Shown here in pieces: positions 26,577-33,707 of a stretch of 55,542 nucleotides of DNA (its first letter is position 1; each line of letters opens with the position of its first letter). The position numbers and the translations under genes are program-made. Under the pieces are notes generated by a model. It was not told the origin of the DNA, did not search any database, and worked only from the letters and a program-made list of their open reading frames with translations. Source of the stretch: Candidatus Gastranaerophilales bacterium (lineage in GTDB: Bacteria; Cyanobacteriota; Vampirovibrionia; Gastranaerophilales; Gastranaerophilaceae); assembly GCA_910587055.1 (NCBI GenBank), contig CAJUKY010000014.1:1-55542 (forward strand), in the 5' to 3' direction.

Positions 26577-26825
26577 TTATTTTCCTTCCGCTTTTTTTGC
26601 GGAGGATTTCTTAGCTGCAGGCTTTTTGGTTGTGGTTTTCTTGACTGCGGTTTGTTTGACTTTTTCCGATTCTGTGGATGGAGCGGCCTTTTTAATTTTT
26701 AAAGTATCATTTTCCATGATATATTCTACCGTATCTGTTTCAGGGTTAACTTTCATAAGTTTTAAAAGTGTTGAATTAATAAATAGTGCCCAACCGCCTC
26801 CGGACCTGAATAATTTTCTTTCCAT
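26577..26825 (-). CDS. AbrB/MazE-like small DNA-binding protein with Lys/Ala-rich tail
   Basis: An 82-residue protein in two parts. Residues 1-47 (RKLFRSGGGWALFINSTLLKLMKVNPETD, then VEYIMENDTLKIKK) match the swapped-hairpin AbrB/SpoVT/MazE fold in pattern: a 'SGG-W-ALxINxxLLxL' core and a closing 'xLxI' strand. Residues 48-82 are almost entirely Lys, Ala, Thr, Ser and Pro (VKKTTTKKPAAKKSSAKK), like the tail of histone H1-like proteins. It probably binds DNA near its own promoter and may compact or bridge DNA through the tail. It is divergent from the 59-residue gene at 26927 across an operator-rich region. A repressor or antitoxin role is an alternative. Confidence 0.6.
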   Translation of the reverse strand: MERKLFRSGGGWALFINSTLLKLMKVNPETDTVEYIMENDTLKIKKAAPSTESEKVKQTAVKKTTTKKPAAKKSSAKKAEGK

Positions 26826-26831
26826 ACATTA

Positions 26832-26912
26832 ACCTTTACTATTATATTTACTAGACAAAATATTAGTAAAGGTATATACTGAATTATACCTGACTATTTA
26901 CACAGTAAATAG
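26832..26912. promoter_or_regulatory. Operator cluster with nested inverted repeats
   Basis: Between two divergent small genes lie ACCTTTACTA (26832-26841) with its perfect complement TAGTAAAGGT (26864-26873), an extra TTTACTA (26847-26853), GGTATA (26871-26876) with TATACC (26885-26890), and CTATTTAC (26894-26901) with GTAAATAG (26905-26912). The recurring TTTAC/GTAAA half-sites suggest cooperative binding of a dimeric repressor. Candidates in the window are the AbrB-like protein and the MntR/DtxR-like regulator. Confidence 0.6.
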
Positions 26913-26926
26913 AAAGAGAAAATTTA

Positions 26927-27106
26927 ATGCCTGATAAAGAAACTGCAGATACCATGCAGGATTGCGCCATAGAAACCAGAACGGTTCTTGATATGCTAAT
27001 AAAGCTCATGGAAAATGATGATATAATACCCGCCTATTATTTGCAAGCCGCAAGCCTTTTAGACGAAAAATATAAAAAACTAGAAAACATTTTAAGGAAA
27101 TTGTAA
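26927..27106 (+). CDS. 59-residue acidic helical protein
   Basis: ATG at 26927 to TAA at 27104-27106; the protein starts MPDKETADTMQDCAIETRTV and ends KYKKLENILRKL. It is predicted all-helical with heptad-like Leu/Ile spacing (VLDMLIKLMENDDIIPAYYLQAASLLDEKY). The RBS (AGAAAGAGA) is weak. It is divergent from the AbrB-like gene and lies directly after the operator cluster, 20 nt before the 28-bp inverted repeat. No family recognised. In length and character it resembles the small helical proteins at 13445 and 33183. Confidence 0.5.
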   Translation: MPDKETADTMQDCAIETRTVLDMLIKLMENDDIIPAYYLQAASLLDEKYKKLENILRKL

Positions 27107-27125
27107 AATATTTACAGGTTTTTGC

Positions 27126-27264
27126 ATTTTCTCTTCATAAACTTGTTTTACAAACAGGACACGGTATTCCCCCGGTCAAAGTTCAACCAAGAAGTCCAAA
27201 ATTAAACAGCCGACGCGAATTTTTAACGGTCCTTTATTGTAAAACAAGTTTATGAAGAGAAAAT
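27126..27264. repeat. Perfect 28-bp inverted repeat enclosing 83 nt
   Basis: The arms at 27126-27153 and 27237-27264 are exact reverse complements over 28 bp (outer end ATTTTCTCTTCATAAAC...). The 83-nt interior is less AT-rich than the surroundings and contains short complementary pieces (GGAC near its start, GTCC in the middle and again near its end). No terminal duplication is evident and no ORF lies inside. It could be an invertible segment, a MITE or a structured RNA gene. It sits between the 59-residue gene and the MntR/DtxR-like regulator. Confidence 0.9.
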
Positions 27265-27357
27265 AATAATCTTTAAACTAACCATAGCTAACAAGTGCAA
27301 ATAAGCCCTAATGCTATAAATTTTTTAATATTAAAGCTTCAAACTATTCTTAAAAAA

Positions 27358-27783
27358 CTATTTATAAAGATTTTGAATTTTTTCTTTAATTTCAGGCTCT
27401 TTTTTACATAAATCCTGAATAAAAACAGAAAATTTTGTCATCCTCTCAAACATAACACTGCTCATAATATGCTCCATCTTGCAGGCATTTTCAATAGCTT
27501 CATCTTTAGATAAATTCAAAATATTTTCTAAAAATTCACACATTACCATATGCCGCTCGATAATTTCTGCCGCATGTTTTTCTCCCGATTTTGTAAGTGT
27601 TATGCTTGAATAAGGTTCATAATTAATAAGCCCTTTATTTTTTAAATTGATGAGAGCCCCTGTAACCGAAGCTTTTTTCACGTTTAAAATATTTGAAATA
27701 TCCGTAACCTTGGCTTCGCCCTTAAGTTTTATTTCGTTATAAATAGCTTCAAGATAATCTTCAAGGCTTTCTGACAGTTTCAT
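27358..27783 (-). CDS. MntR/DtxR-family metal-dependent repressor
   Basis: About 141 residues from the ATG at 27783, where the family normally begins (KLSESLEDYLEAIYNEIK). In-frame ATG/TTG codons at 27816 and 27819 would add 11-12 residues and overlap the VWA gene. The N-terminal winged helix is 'AKVTDISNILNVKKASVTGALINLKNKGLINYEPYSSITLTKSGEKHAAEI'. The metal-binding and dimerisation domain follows ('IIERHMVMCEFLENILNLSKDEAIENACKMEHIMS'), with the usual Met/Cys, His and Glu ligand positions. It lacks the SH3 domain, as MntR does. It probably senses manganese or iron. It overlaps or abuts the VWA gene upstream. The natural target is not obvious here. Confidence 0.88.
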   Translation of the reverse strand: MKLSESLEDYLEAIYNEIKLKGEAKVTDISNILNVKKASVTGALINLKNKGLINYEPYSSITLTKSGEKHAAEIIERHMVMCEFLENILNLSKDEAIENACKMEHIMSSVMFERMTKFSVFIQDLCKKEPEIKEKIQNLYK

Positions 27784-27805
27784 TACTTCCAAATCCTTAA
27801 CTTCC

Positions 27806-28612
27806 TTAGTTTTCATCAATTTTTATAACACCTTTTACGTTTTTATCGATATTCAAGCTTTCAAACAAGCTGTCTAGAAGCTGATATGGGGTGTTTGCAG
27901 TAAAGAATTTTCCGCGTGTCGCCACTGCGGCGCATCTCAGCTGGTCATTTGCTTCATAATCATTTATATCAAAAGCTATAACATCAATTGAAATATCATC
28001 TCTCAGTTTCATAAGTTCTATTGCATATGTGCAGGGGCTCTCGTCGCAATTTTCCCCGCCGTCTGTTAATAAAACAATATGTTTTTTGCCCTGAACTCCG
28101 CTGAAATCCACATTCACGGCCTGTTTTAGCGAATATGTTATAGGCGTCCATCCCACAGCCTTTGTTGCATATAAAGCGCCCAGAATATTATCTGCATTTT
28201 GTGAGGCAAAAGGCACTGCCATTTTTGATGCCATACACCCTTGAAGATAAGTAAATCCTGCTTTATAACCGTATACGCGCAGGCCTGTTTTAATTGCAGG
28301 CGGGATTTTTGGCAAAATAACCGTTAAAGTATCAAGCGCTACCTGCATTTTAGTTTTATTGCCCATTTTATCATTCATAGAGTTTGAAAAATCTACAATA
28401 AATAAAATAGATGAACCGTCTTCAAATTTCGGGGTGGTTTGAATTCCTGTATCTGCCGGGTTCTGGGTACTTAAATCTTTTAAGCTTTTAAAAGTTTCAG
28501 GCGTATACACGCTGTAGTTAAAATTTTCCTTCGCAAAAACATTAACACCGGTATAATTTACAAAGCAAACAAAAAAAGCTACAATCAGAATTATTATTCT
28601 AAAATTATTCAT
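27806..28612 (-). CDS. Exported von Willebrand factor A domain protein
   Basis: 268 residues. An N-terminal signal/anchor (FRIIILIVAFFVCFVNYTGVNVFA) is followed by a VWA domain with a complete MIDAS: DFSNS (Asp74, Ser76, Ser78), the Thr of GWTPI and the Asp of LLTDGGE. The domain would bind a divalent metal and a protein ligand in the periplasm. Three or more Cys residues ('LQGCMASK', 'ENCDESPCTY', 'LRCAAVATRG') could form disulfides. A TAGAAT hexamer 6 nt before the ATG suggests a leaderless mRNA. It is followed by, and nearly overlaps, the MntR-like gene. Confidence 0.85.
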   Translation of the reverse strand: MNNFRIIILIVAFFVCFVNYTGVNVFAKENFNYSVYTPETFKSLKDLSTQNPADTGIQTTPKFEDGSSILFIVDFSNSMNDKMGNKTKMQVALDTLTVILPKIPPAIKTGLRVYGYKAGFTYLQGCMASKMAVPFASQNADNILGALYATKAVGWTPITYSLKQAVNVDFSGVQGKKHIVLLTDGGENCDESPCTYAIELMKLRDDISIDVIAFDINDYEANDQLRCAAVATRGKFFTANTPYQLLDSLFESLNIDKNVKGVIKIDEN

Positions 28613-28618
28613 ACGTTT

Positions 28619-28624
28619 ATTCTA
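28619..28624 (-). promoter_or_regulatory. -10 element of the VWA gene, leaderless type
   Basis: TAGAAT on the minus strand lies 6 nt upstream of the ATG at 28612. The divergent nitroreductase gene has a normal AAGGAG site in the same 29-bp gap. Confidence 0.45.
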
Positions 28625-28641
28625 CTATAAGGAGTTATATT

Positions 28642-29271
28642 ATGGAAATATTTGAATGTATTGATACAAGAAAAACTATCAGAAAGTATACGGATTATAT
28701 ACCCACAGATGATGAGATTAAAAGGATAATAAATTCTGCGCGCCTTGCCCCCTCTGCTATAAATGCGCAAAACTGGCGCTTTGTGGCGGTTTTAAACCAA
28801 GATATCAAACACAAAATGGCAATGGCAATTTCTGATAAATATGATGAAATAACAAAAAATCTTGATGAAGAAACAAAAGCCAGGGTTCTGGGCTATAAAG
28901 GGCATTCAACGTTTTTTGAAAATGCGCCTGTTGTAATTGTCTGCGTTGAAATTGAAGCTCCTTCATTTATGGGCGGAGTTTTAGAGCAGGCAGGATATTC
29001 AAAAGATGTAATTTCAAGAATGCGTCCTGATTCTTATCTTTTAAGCATGGGCGGAGCGGTTGAAAATATGATATTATCGGCAAATGCTCTGGGGCTTGCA
29101 AGCTGCTGGATGGTAGCGCCTGTTCTTGCAAATGATGAGATTAAAAACATTTTGAAATTAAAAGATAATGAAAAAATAACCACCCTTCTTGCGATAGGAA
29201 AACCTTATTCCGATAATCCGAACAAACCCCCGAAAAAACCGCTTGAGGAAGTGATGGAGATTATAAGATAA
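28642..29271 (+). CDS. Nitroreductase family protein
   Basis: A 209-residue FMN-dependent nitroreductase. The N-terminal FMN motif 'ECIDTRKTIRKYTDYIPTDDEIKRIINSARLAPSAINAQNWRFVAV' and the later 'SMGGAVENMILSANALGLASCWMVAP...LLAIGKP' are diagnostic. It reduces quinones, nitroaromatics or similar compounds with NAD(P)H. It has a strong AAGGAG 9 nt upstream. The fic gene follows 16 nt after its stop, so the two are probably co-transcribed. Confidence 0.9.
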   Translation: MEIFECIDTRKTIRKYTDYIPTDDEIKRIINSARLAPSAINAQNWRFVAVLNQDIKHKMAMAISDKYDEITKNLDEETKARVLGYKGHSTFFENAPVVIVCVEIEAPSFMGGVLEQAGYSKDVISRMRPDSYLLSMGGAVENMILSANALGLASCWMVAPVLANDEIKNILKLKDNEKITTLLAIGKPYSDNPNKPPKKPLEEVMEIIR

Positions 29272-29287
29272 ATTTTGAGGTTGCTTT

Positions 29288-30031
29288 ATGTATAAAAATA
29301 AACTGTTTGAAATTGACAAATTAAAATCAAAAATTGACAGTTTTAGGCCGTTAAGTCCTGATATTATAAAACAAATACAGGAATATTATAAGATTGGCCT
29401 TACATATGCTTCAAATGCTCTTGAAGGCAATACTCTTGACCTTGCGGAAACAAAGGTCATTATAGAAGACGGGCTTACAATAAGCGGAAAACCGATAAAA
29501 GACCATCTTGAAACTATAGGACATGCAGGTGCATTTAATAAATTGCTGGAATTTGCGGAAGCCGGTTTAATAACGGAAGAAAATATTAAATGCCTGCACA
29601 GGCTTTTTTATATAAAATTAGACTCTGAGAATGCGGGAGTTTACAGGAAAAAACCAGTTATTGTAACCGGAGCTGATTTCAATTTTCCGCTTCCTGCCGA
29701 ACTTGATAATAAAATGCAGGATTTTGTTTCAAATTTACCTGCAATGAAAAAAGAACTGCACCCTGTTGAATTTGCTGCGATGGTACATGCACTATTTGTT
29801 AATATTCATCCGTTTATTGACGGCAATGGCAGAGTTGCAAGACTTTTAATGAATCTTGCGCTTTTACAGGCAGGATATAATATAACAATTATTCCGCCTG
29901 TGGTGAGAGCTGATTACATAAGGGCTTTACAGGAAACAAACCGTAATAATTTTGAGCCGTTTATTAATTTTATATCCGAAATGGTATATGAAGCACAAAA
30001 AGAGTATTTAAAAATAATTGAAAGATTTTAA
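29288..30031 (+). CDS. Fic family protein (AMP transferase type) with built-in inhibitory helix
   Basis: A 247-residue Fic protein. The catalytic motif HPFIDGNGRVAR begins at His174, matching HPFx(D/E)GNGRxxR. SNALEG at residues 42-47 fits the [ST]xxxE[GN] inhibitory helix, here N-terminal, so it belongs to the class whose Glu blocks ATP until released. Fic enzymes usually transfer AMP to Ser, Thr or Tyr of target proteins. It has a GAGG box upstream and lies behind the nitroreductase gene. The target is unknown. Confidence 0.92.
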   Translation: MYKNKLFEIDKLKSKIDSFRPLSPDIIKQIQEYYKIGLTYASNALEGNTLDLAETKVIIEDGLTISGKPIKDHLETIGHAGAFNKLLEFAEAGLITEENIKCLHRLFYIKLDSENAGVYRKKPVIVTGADFNFPLPAELDNKMQDFVSNLPAMKKELHPVEFAAMVHALFVNIHPFIDGNGRVARLLMNLALLQAGYNITIIPPVVRADYIRALQETNRNNFEPFINFISEMVYEAQKEYLKIIERF

Positions 30032-30088
30032 ATACGATTCAAATTTAATCACTGTTTGAATTGTTTAAATAATTTTTACCCTTTTTAT

Positions 30089-30111
30089 AAAATCCACACT
30101 GTGTGGATTTT
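30089..30111. terminator. Hairpin between fic and the Nudix gene
   Basis: AAAATCCACA, loop CTG, TGTGGATTTT: a perfect 10-bp stem between two convergent genes, with A before and T at the end of the stem. It is likely a bidirectional terminator, although the T run lies mostly within the stem. Confidence 0.55.
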
Positions 30112-30156
30112 AGGCAGTGTTTTAAAATATTGCAAGAAAACTCCCTATTTTATCCT

Positions 30157-30666
30157 CTATTTCACAGGTGATGAAATCTTTTCCAATGATTTTAAGAAAA
30201 ATTCTTCCGCAAGGCTGTTTTTATAAACTGCATTCCGCGCTTCATTTATCGTATACCATTTTGCAAAGTCTATTTCGCTGTTACAGCGCAGGTTTTCGTC
30301 TTCAACCGTCACAATAAAATTGCAAATCAAACTGTTTGATTTTTCAAAATATCTGCTTGCATTAAATTGAAAAGCATGTACGCAAAGCCCCGTTTCTTCT
30401 TTAATTTCCCTTATCAGAGCATTTTCAAGGGTTTCACCCTTATTTACATATCCTGCAACAAGAATATTAATCCCCCGTCCGTATTGCTGCACCAGAAGGG
30501 TTTTTGAAAAATCTTTATTATAAATTACATTGCTTACTGCAGTGTTGAACATCGGAAAGCGGAATTCTTCGCATTTTGGGCAAAAAGGCACCATTCCATC
30601 GCTTATCCCGCAGTTGAAAGATTCTTTTAAAATTAATTTACTTCCGCATTTTGAACAGTATTTCAT
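30157..30666 (-). CDS. Nudix hydrolase with zinc ribbon (NADH pyrophosphatase-like)
   Basis: About 169 residues from the ATG at 30666 (MKYCSKCGSKL). That start is preferred because the zinc ribbon begins here and a TATAAT lies 7 nt upstream. Zinc ligands Cys4/Cys7 and Cys29/Cys32 (FCPKC) are followed by the Nudix box at about residues 72-94 (GYVNKGETLENALIREIKEETGL, matching Gx5Ex7REUxEExGU). The layout resembles NudC, which hydrolyses NADH or decaps NAD-RNA, but the protein is shorter, so the substrate is uncertain. It is convergent with fic. Confidence 0.85.
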   Translation of the reverse strand: MKYCSKCGSKLILKESFNCGISDGMVPFCPKCEEFRFPMFNTAVSNVIYNKDFSKTLLVQQYGRGINILVAGYVNKGETLENALIREIKEETGLCVHAFQFNASRYFEKSNSLICNFIVTVEDENLRCNSEIDFAKWYTINEARNAVYKNSLAEEFFLKSLEKISSPVK

Positions 30667-30673
30667 ACCTAAC

Positions 30674-30679
30674 ATTATA
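30674..30679 (-). promoter_or_regulatory. -10 element of the Nudix gene, leaderless type
   Basis: TATAAT on the minus strand, 7 nt before the ATG at 30666. The intervening GTTAGGT is too close to be a standard ribosome binding site. Confidence 0.5.
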
Positions 30680-30723
30680 CGCTTTAAAATAAAATATGTT
30701 CTTAAAAAACAGCGCAAAGATAC

Positions 30724-30748
30724 AAAAAGAGGCAGGAAAATCCTGCCT
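30724..30748 (-). terminator. Intrinsic terminator of the 53-residue gene
   Basis: On the minus strand AGGCAGGA and TCCTGCCT form a perfect 8-bp stem with a 3-nt loop, followed by CTTTTTG. It begins 38 nt past the stop of the small gene at 30786. Confidence 0.85.
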
Positions 30749-30785
30749 TTGCTGAATTAAACTAAAACTTTTTGCCTACATTCAA

Positions 30786-30947
30786 TTACATTAAGCCTAA
30801 CATTTTTTTGTACCAGCTGAACGTTTCAAGTTCAAGTCCGTTGAATGTAGTTTTTAAACATTGAGCTTTGAGATAGGTTTGAAATTCATCTTCGAATTTC
30901 GATTTGATGGGTGATTTAACTTTGAGCTTTTCAACTAGGGTCGTCAT
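30786..30947 (-). CDS. 53-residue protein with strong ribosome binding site
   Basis: ATG at 30947 to TAA at 30786-30788; the protein starts MTTLVEKLKVKSPIKSKFED and ends with WYKKMLGLM. GGGAGGTGC lies just upstream, the strongest RBS in this part of the window. An extended -10 (TGATATAAT, around 31009-31017) lies about 60 nt before the start, and a clean terminator follows. It therefore has all the signs of a real, well-expressed monocistronic gene. The protein is amphipathic and basic at the N-terminus, with one Cys, and was not recognised. Regulator, toxin or structural peptide are all open. Confidence 0.7.
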   Translation of the reverse strand: MTTLVEKLKVKSPIKSKFEDEFQTYLKAQCLKTTFNGLELETFSWYKKMLGLM

Positions 30948-31008
30948 GCTTAGCACCTCCCGATTTCTAAACGCACATACACACTTTTTTAACTAACAAC
31001 ATAAATTT

Positions 31009-31017
31009 ATTATATCA
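31009..31017 (-). promoter_or_regulatory. Extended -10 promoter of the 53-residue gene
   Basis: TGATATAAT on the minus strand (TATAAT is the complement of 31009-31014), giving a leader of about 55 nt before the ATG at 30947. The -35 is weak, as expected for an extended -10 promoter. Confidence 0.5.
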
Positions 31018-31137
31018 CATATGCTTGCATTTATAAACACTGTAAAAACATTTTTTTGTCTAAAAAAGCTTCAAAACGTGTTGTTTTTTGTAAATTTTTG
31101 TAACAATTTTTGCATGTTTTTTAAAAATCAAAATATT

Positions 31138-31890
31138 TTAAGACATTTTTTTAATTTCCTGCGCCATGAAAGAAGCGGCATGGTTTGGGGAAGCAATGTT
31201 TAAATATCCGTATTTTTCGGATATTCTTTTTTTCAAAGCTTTTTTATCAGGATCAAAATCAAAAAATAATTTATCGTATAAATTTACACCTTCAAGATAA
31301 AGCGGAGAAGTCTGTTTTTCAAAAACGTCAGGATAAGCATTTTTATAATGCTGATGTGTTAAAACATTTAATGCAAGACAGTTTATTTCTTCCTGAATTG
31401 AATTTATCGAATCATTATCTTTAGCATGCCCCGCTTCATGCATCATAGCTTCCGAGAGCGCTAAAATATCAGGAAATGTTGCTAAATCTTTATAGTCTGA
31501 ATTTATTAAAACAACAGGAATTTTTTCTGATGTATCAAGACAGGCATGGACACTGCGGTTTGAAAATTCCGCATATTTAATATCAATGCTTTTGCTGTTT
31601 AGATAATTTACAGCCTCACGCCCGTTTTTAAAGGGCATGGTCACTCCTAAATTTTTCATATATAAAATATCATTAAGGCTGAATTCAACCTGTTCAAGTT
31701 CATTAAGTGCGCGGGATATTGTATCTTCCTGTTTTTTTGTTGTGGTAAGCGGTTTTACATATATGCCGCCTTTTTCGGTATCTGAATTTTGCATTTTGCT
31801 GCTTTCAAGATTTTTTTTGGGCTTTTTAAAAAGTCCTGAAGTGTTATAAAAAACAGGTGCTAAGTTATGAAGATTTCCGCTGATTTTCAT
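31138..31890 (-). CDS. Putative zinc metalloprotease (HEAGH zincin)
   Basis: A 250-residue protein with HEAGH at residues 151-155 inside a hydrophobic helix ('FPDILALSEAMMHEAGHAKD'), the zincin HExxH signature. Glu residues about 12-17 residues downstream (SIQEEINCLALN) could be the third ligand, as in gluzincins. The N-terminus (MKISGNLHNLAPVFYNTSGLFKKPKKNLESS) is a short, Lys-rich leader reminiscent of the other lineage-specific proteins here and not a classic signal peptide. No family name is recognised. It is followed by the 53-residue gene. Confidence 0.6.
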   Translation of the reverse strand: MKISGNLHNLAPVFYNTSGLFKKPKKNLESSKMQNSDTEKGGIYVKPLTTTKKQEDTISRALNELEQVEFSLNDILYMKNLGVTMPFKNGREAVNYLNSKSIDIKYAEFSNRSVHACLDTSEKIPVVLINSDYKDLATFPDILALSEAMMHEAGHAKDNDSINSIQEEINCLALNVLTHQHYKNAYPDVFEKQTSPLYLEGVNLYDKLFFDFDPDKKALKKRISEKYGYLNIASPNHAASFMAQEIKKMS

Positions 31891-31975
31891 AAAAAAAATT
31901 CACCACAAACAAAATTTCTTGTACCTATTCTACCAGTATAACGTTTAAAAAGGAAATTTTTTGTTAAAAAATAAT

Positions 31976-32003
31976 TTGTTCGGGTTTTTAAATATTGTAT
32001 AAT
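31976..32003 (+). promoter_or_regulatory. Promoter of the four-domain winged-helix regulator
   Basis: TTGTTC (31976-31981), 16 bp, TATAAT (31998-32003), then 13 nt to the ATG at 32017. The leader would be only about 6 nt, with no RBS. Confidence 0.55.
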
Positions 32004-32016
32004 TAAAAAAACAATT

Positions 32017-33180
32017 ATGAAAAAGATAGAAATTACAGAAATTCATATCCCCCCTGCAGATTTTAAAAGCGGTATGGTTAACAATCTGCCCAAAGACCGT
32101 ATTCTTTTAAACTGGCTTATTTTCTGGGTAGAAGACGGTTTAAATAAAAATCTTTTTAATTTCGGAGATATAATCCCGTCTAAAAAAGACTTTGCAAAAT
32201 ACCATAACGTAAGCACGGGCACCATGCAAAATGCCGTCCGCTATGCGGAAGATTTAGGATATTTTAAATCAAGACAATGCGTAGGCACAATGATTGCGGA
32301 TAAGAATGCGCAGAACGAAGCCGAATTATCGGAAAAATCTGTTTCCAAAAAAGACAGTGCAGTATTTAAAATTAAAAAATATATAATTGAGCAGAAGCTT
32401 AAAAAAGGAGATATTCTGCCATCGGCAAGGATTATTGCAAATGAAATCGATACATCGCAGAATACCGCCCGCCTTGCTTTAGATGTACTTATAAGGGAAG
32501 AAATTTTAATTCAAAACGTCACCACATTAAACAAAACAACTAAAATTTTAAATCTTGATTACAAAGATATTCAGATTAAAAAAGCGGACGATGATACAAA
32601 AGAAACAAAAAAAGATACATTATCCAAAAAACTTTATACAAAAATTAAAAACTATATTTCAAAAAACTATAAAATAAATGACAGAATAATGGCAAATACT
32701 GAATTTGCAAAAATGTTTAATGTATCTGTGCGCACGGTAAATGATGCTATGAAGCGGCTTAATAAAGAAAAAGTAGTTCTTTCTTTAAGGGGCAGATACG
32801 GCACAAGATATATAAAAGAGCCTGAAAAAATCAAAAAAGAAGCGGGTGAAAAATCAAGATTTATGTCAAACCCTAAAAGCGGCGGCATTTCAGCTATAAA
32901 AAATTCTTATTCTTATGATTGGCAGCGCGTTTTAGACCAGATTAAAAAATATATGATAACCCACCATGAAGCAGGCGATAAGCTCCCTTCAATGAAAACC
33001 CTTGCTTCAATATTAAATGTTTCCACAAATACAATAAGGCGAGCCGTGAATGAACTTGTGGGACAGGGAATGTTGTATTGCGAAAGGGGAAAACACGGCG
33101 GGATTTATATTGTGGAAATGCCTGCCAAAGAAGATGCATTTACATGGCTTGCCCTGAACCCGAAATTTTTGGTGCAATAA
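32017..33180 (+). CDS. Transcription regulator with four tandem GntR-type winged helices
   Basis: A 387-residue protein made almost entirely of GntR-like winged-helix units at residues about 30-95, 115-170, 203-267 and 302-367. Each has the GntR pattern 'I.....I..G..LPS...LA....VS..T...A...L...G.': for example GDIIPSKKDFAKYHNVSTGTMQNAV, GDILPSARIIANEIDTSQNTARLAL, NDRIMANTEFAKMFNVSVRTVNDAM and GDKLPSMKTLASILNVSTNTIRRAV. Units 1, 3 and 4 end in a wing 'G..G...I'. There is no ligand-binding domain. GntR proteins normally have one such unit plus an effector domain, so a four-unit array is unusual and could read a long composite operator. Unit 2 is the most degenerate. Confidence 0.85.
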   Translation: MKKIEITEIHIPPADFKSGMVNNLPKDRILLNWLIFWVEDGLNKNLFNFGDIIPSKKDFAKYHNVSTGTMQNAVRYAEDLGYFKSRQCVGTMIADKNAQNEAELSEKSVSKKDSAVFKIKKYIIEQKLKKGDILPSARIIANEIDTSQNTARLALDVLIREEILIQNVTTLNKTTKILNLDYKDIQIKKADDDTKETKKDTLSKKLYTKIKNYISKNYKINDRIMANTEFAKMFNVSVRTVNDAMKRLNKEKVVLSLRGRYGTRYIKEPEKIKKEAGEKSRFMSNPKSGGISAIKNSYSYDWQRVLDQIKKYMITHHEAGDKLPSMKTLASILNVSTNTIRRAVNELVGQGMLYCERGKHGGIYIVEMPAKEDAFTWLALNPKFLVQ

Positions 33181-33182
33181 GG

Positions 33183-33353
33183 CTATTTTGCTTTATTTTT
33201 TTCATTAAGTTCATTTTCCGAAAGCAGCAAATAATGTATCATTGTACAATTTGCCTGCAGGGTATAAATGGTTTCTTTAAAGGCATCTAAAATTTCTTCC
33301 ATTTCTGTTAATGATTTTAACATTATTTCATAAGTCTTTTTGCTGATATCCAT
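33183..33353 (-). CDS. Small helical protein convergent with the four-domain regulator
   Basis: 56 residues from the ATG at 33353 (MDISKKTYEIMLKSLTEMEEIL), preceded by GGAAA. An in-frame ATG 5 codons upstream is the alternative. It is predicted to be a long amphipathic helix pair, with a single Cys. It is of the same general type as the small proteins at 13445 and 26927. No family recognised. Its stop lies 2 nt past the regulator's stop. Confidence 0.5.
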   Translation of the reverse strand: MDISKKTYEIMLKSLTEMEEILDAFKETIYTLQANCTMIHYLLLSENELNEKNKAK

Positions 33354-33479
33354 AATTTTTCCAAACAAAATATAATTCGTAAATGTTAATAAATTAGATT
33401 TAATAAAATTGAATTCTATCTAATAAGATATATTATAATGATTATGGGAATTTTTGTCAAATAAATATATTATTTGTAA

Positions 33480-33689
33480 ATGAACTCAAGAGCATTTGTA
33501 AAAATTTTATGTGCACAAAAAGCCTTAACTTATAAAAAGGTTGCAGGGATTTTAGCTGAAAAGACAGGCAAACATTACACGGAAGTTTCTATCAGCAACA
33601 AACTTGCCAAAGACAGCTTTCGCTTTTCTGAAGCCTTCATCCTCGCAGATGCCTTAGGCTACGACCTTACACTTGTAAAAAGGAAATAG
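33480..33689 (+). CDS. Small XRE-like helix-turn-helix protein
   Basis: A 69-residue protein of the layout 'AFVKILCAQKALTYKKVAGILAEKTGKHYTEVSISNKLAKDSFRFSEAFILADALGYDLTLVK', which fits small XRE-like domains that end with 'ALGYDL.LVKRK'. It would bind DNA as a dimer. The bases just upstream are AT-rich with no RBS (TATATT 8 nt before the ATG). It is followed by the convergent ORF6N gene. Confidence 0.7.
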   Translation: MNSRAFVKILCAQKALTYKKVAGILAEKTGKHYTEVSISNKLAKDSFRFSEAFILADALGYDLTLVKRK

Positions 33690-33707
33690 ATAACTGCAGA
33701 AAGTTAA

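Noticed and set aside
27126..27264. Integron attC site or retron msr/msd
   Set aside because: No RYYYAAC/GTTRRRY core arrangement, no integron cassette ORF and no reverse transcriptase gene nearby.
27126..27264. Simple intrinsic terminator for the 59-residue gene
   Set aside because: The loop is 83 nt and no T run follows the right arm.
30089..30111. Possible DnaA box pair (TCCACA and inverse)
   Set aside because: It does not match TTATCCACA closely, stands alone, and lies between convergent genes, where a terminator hairpin is expected.
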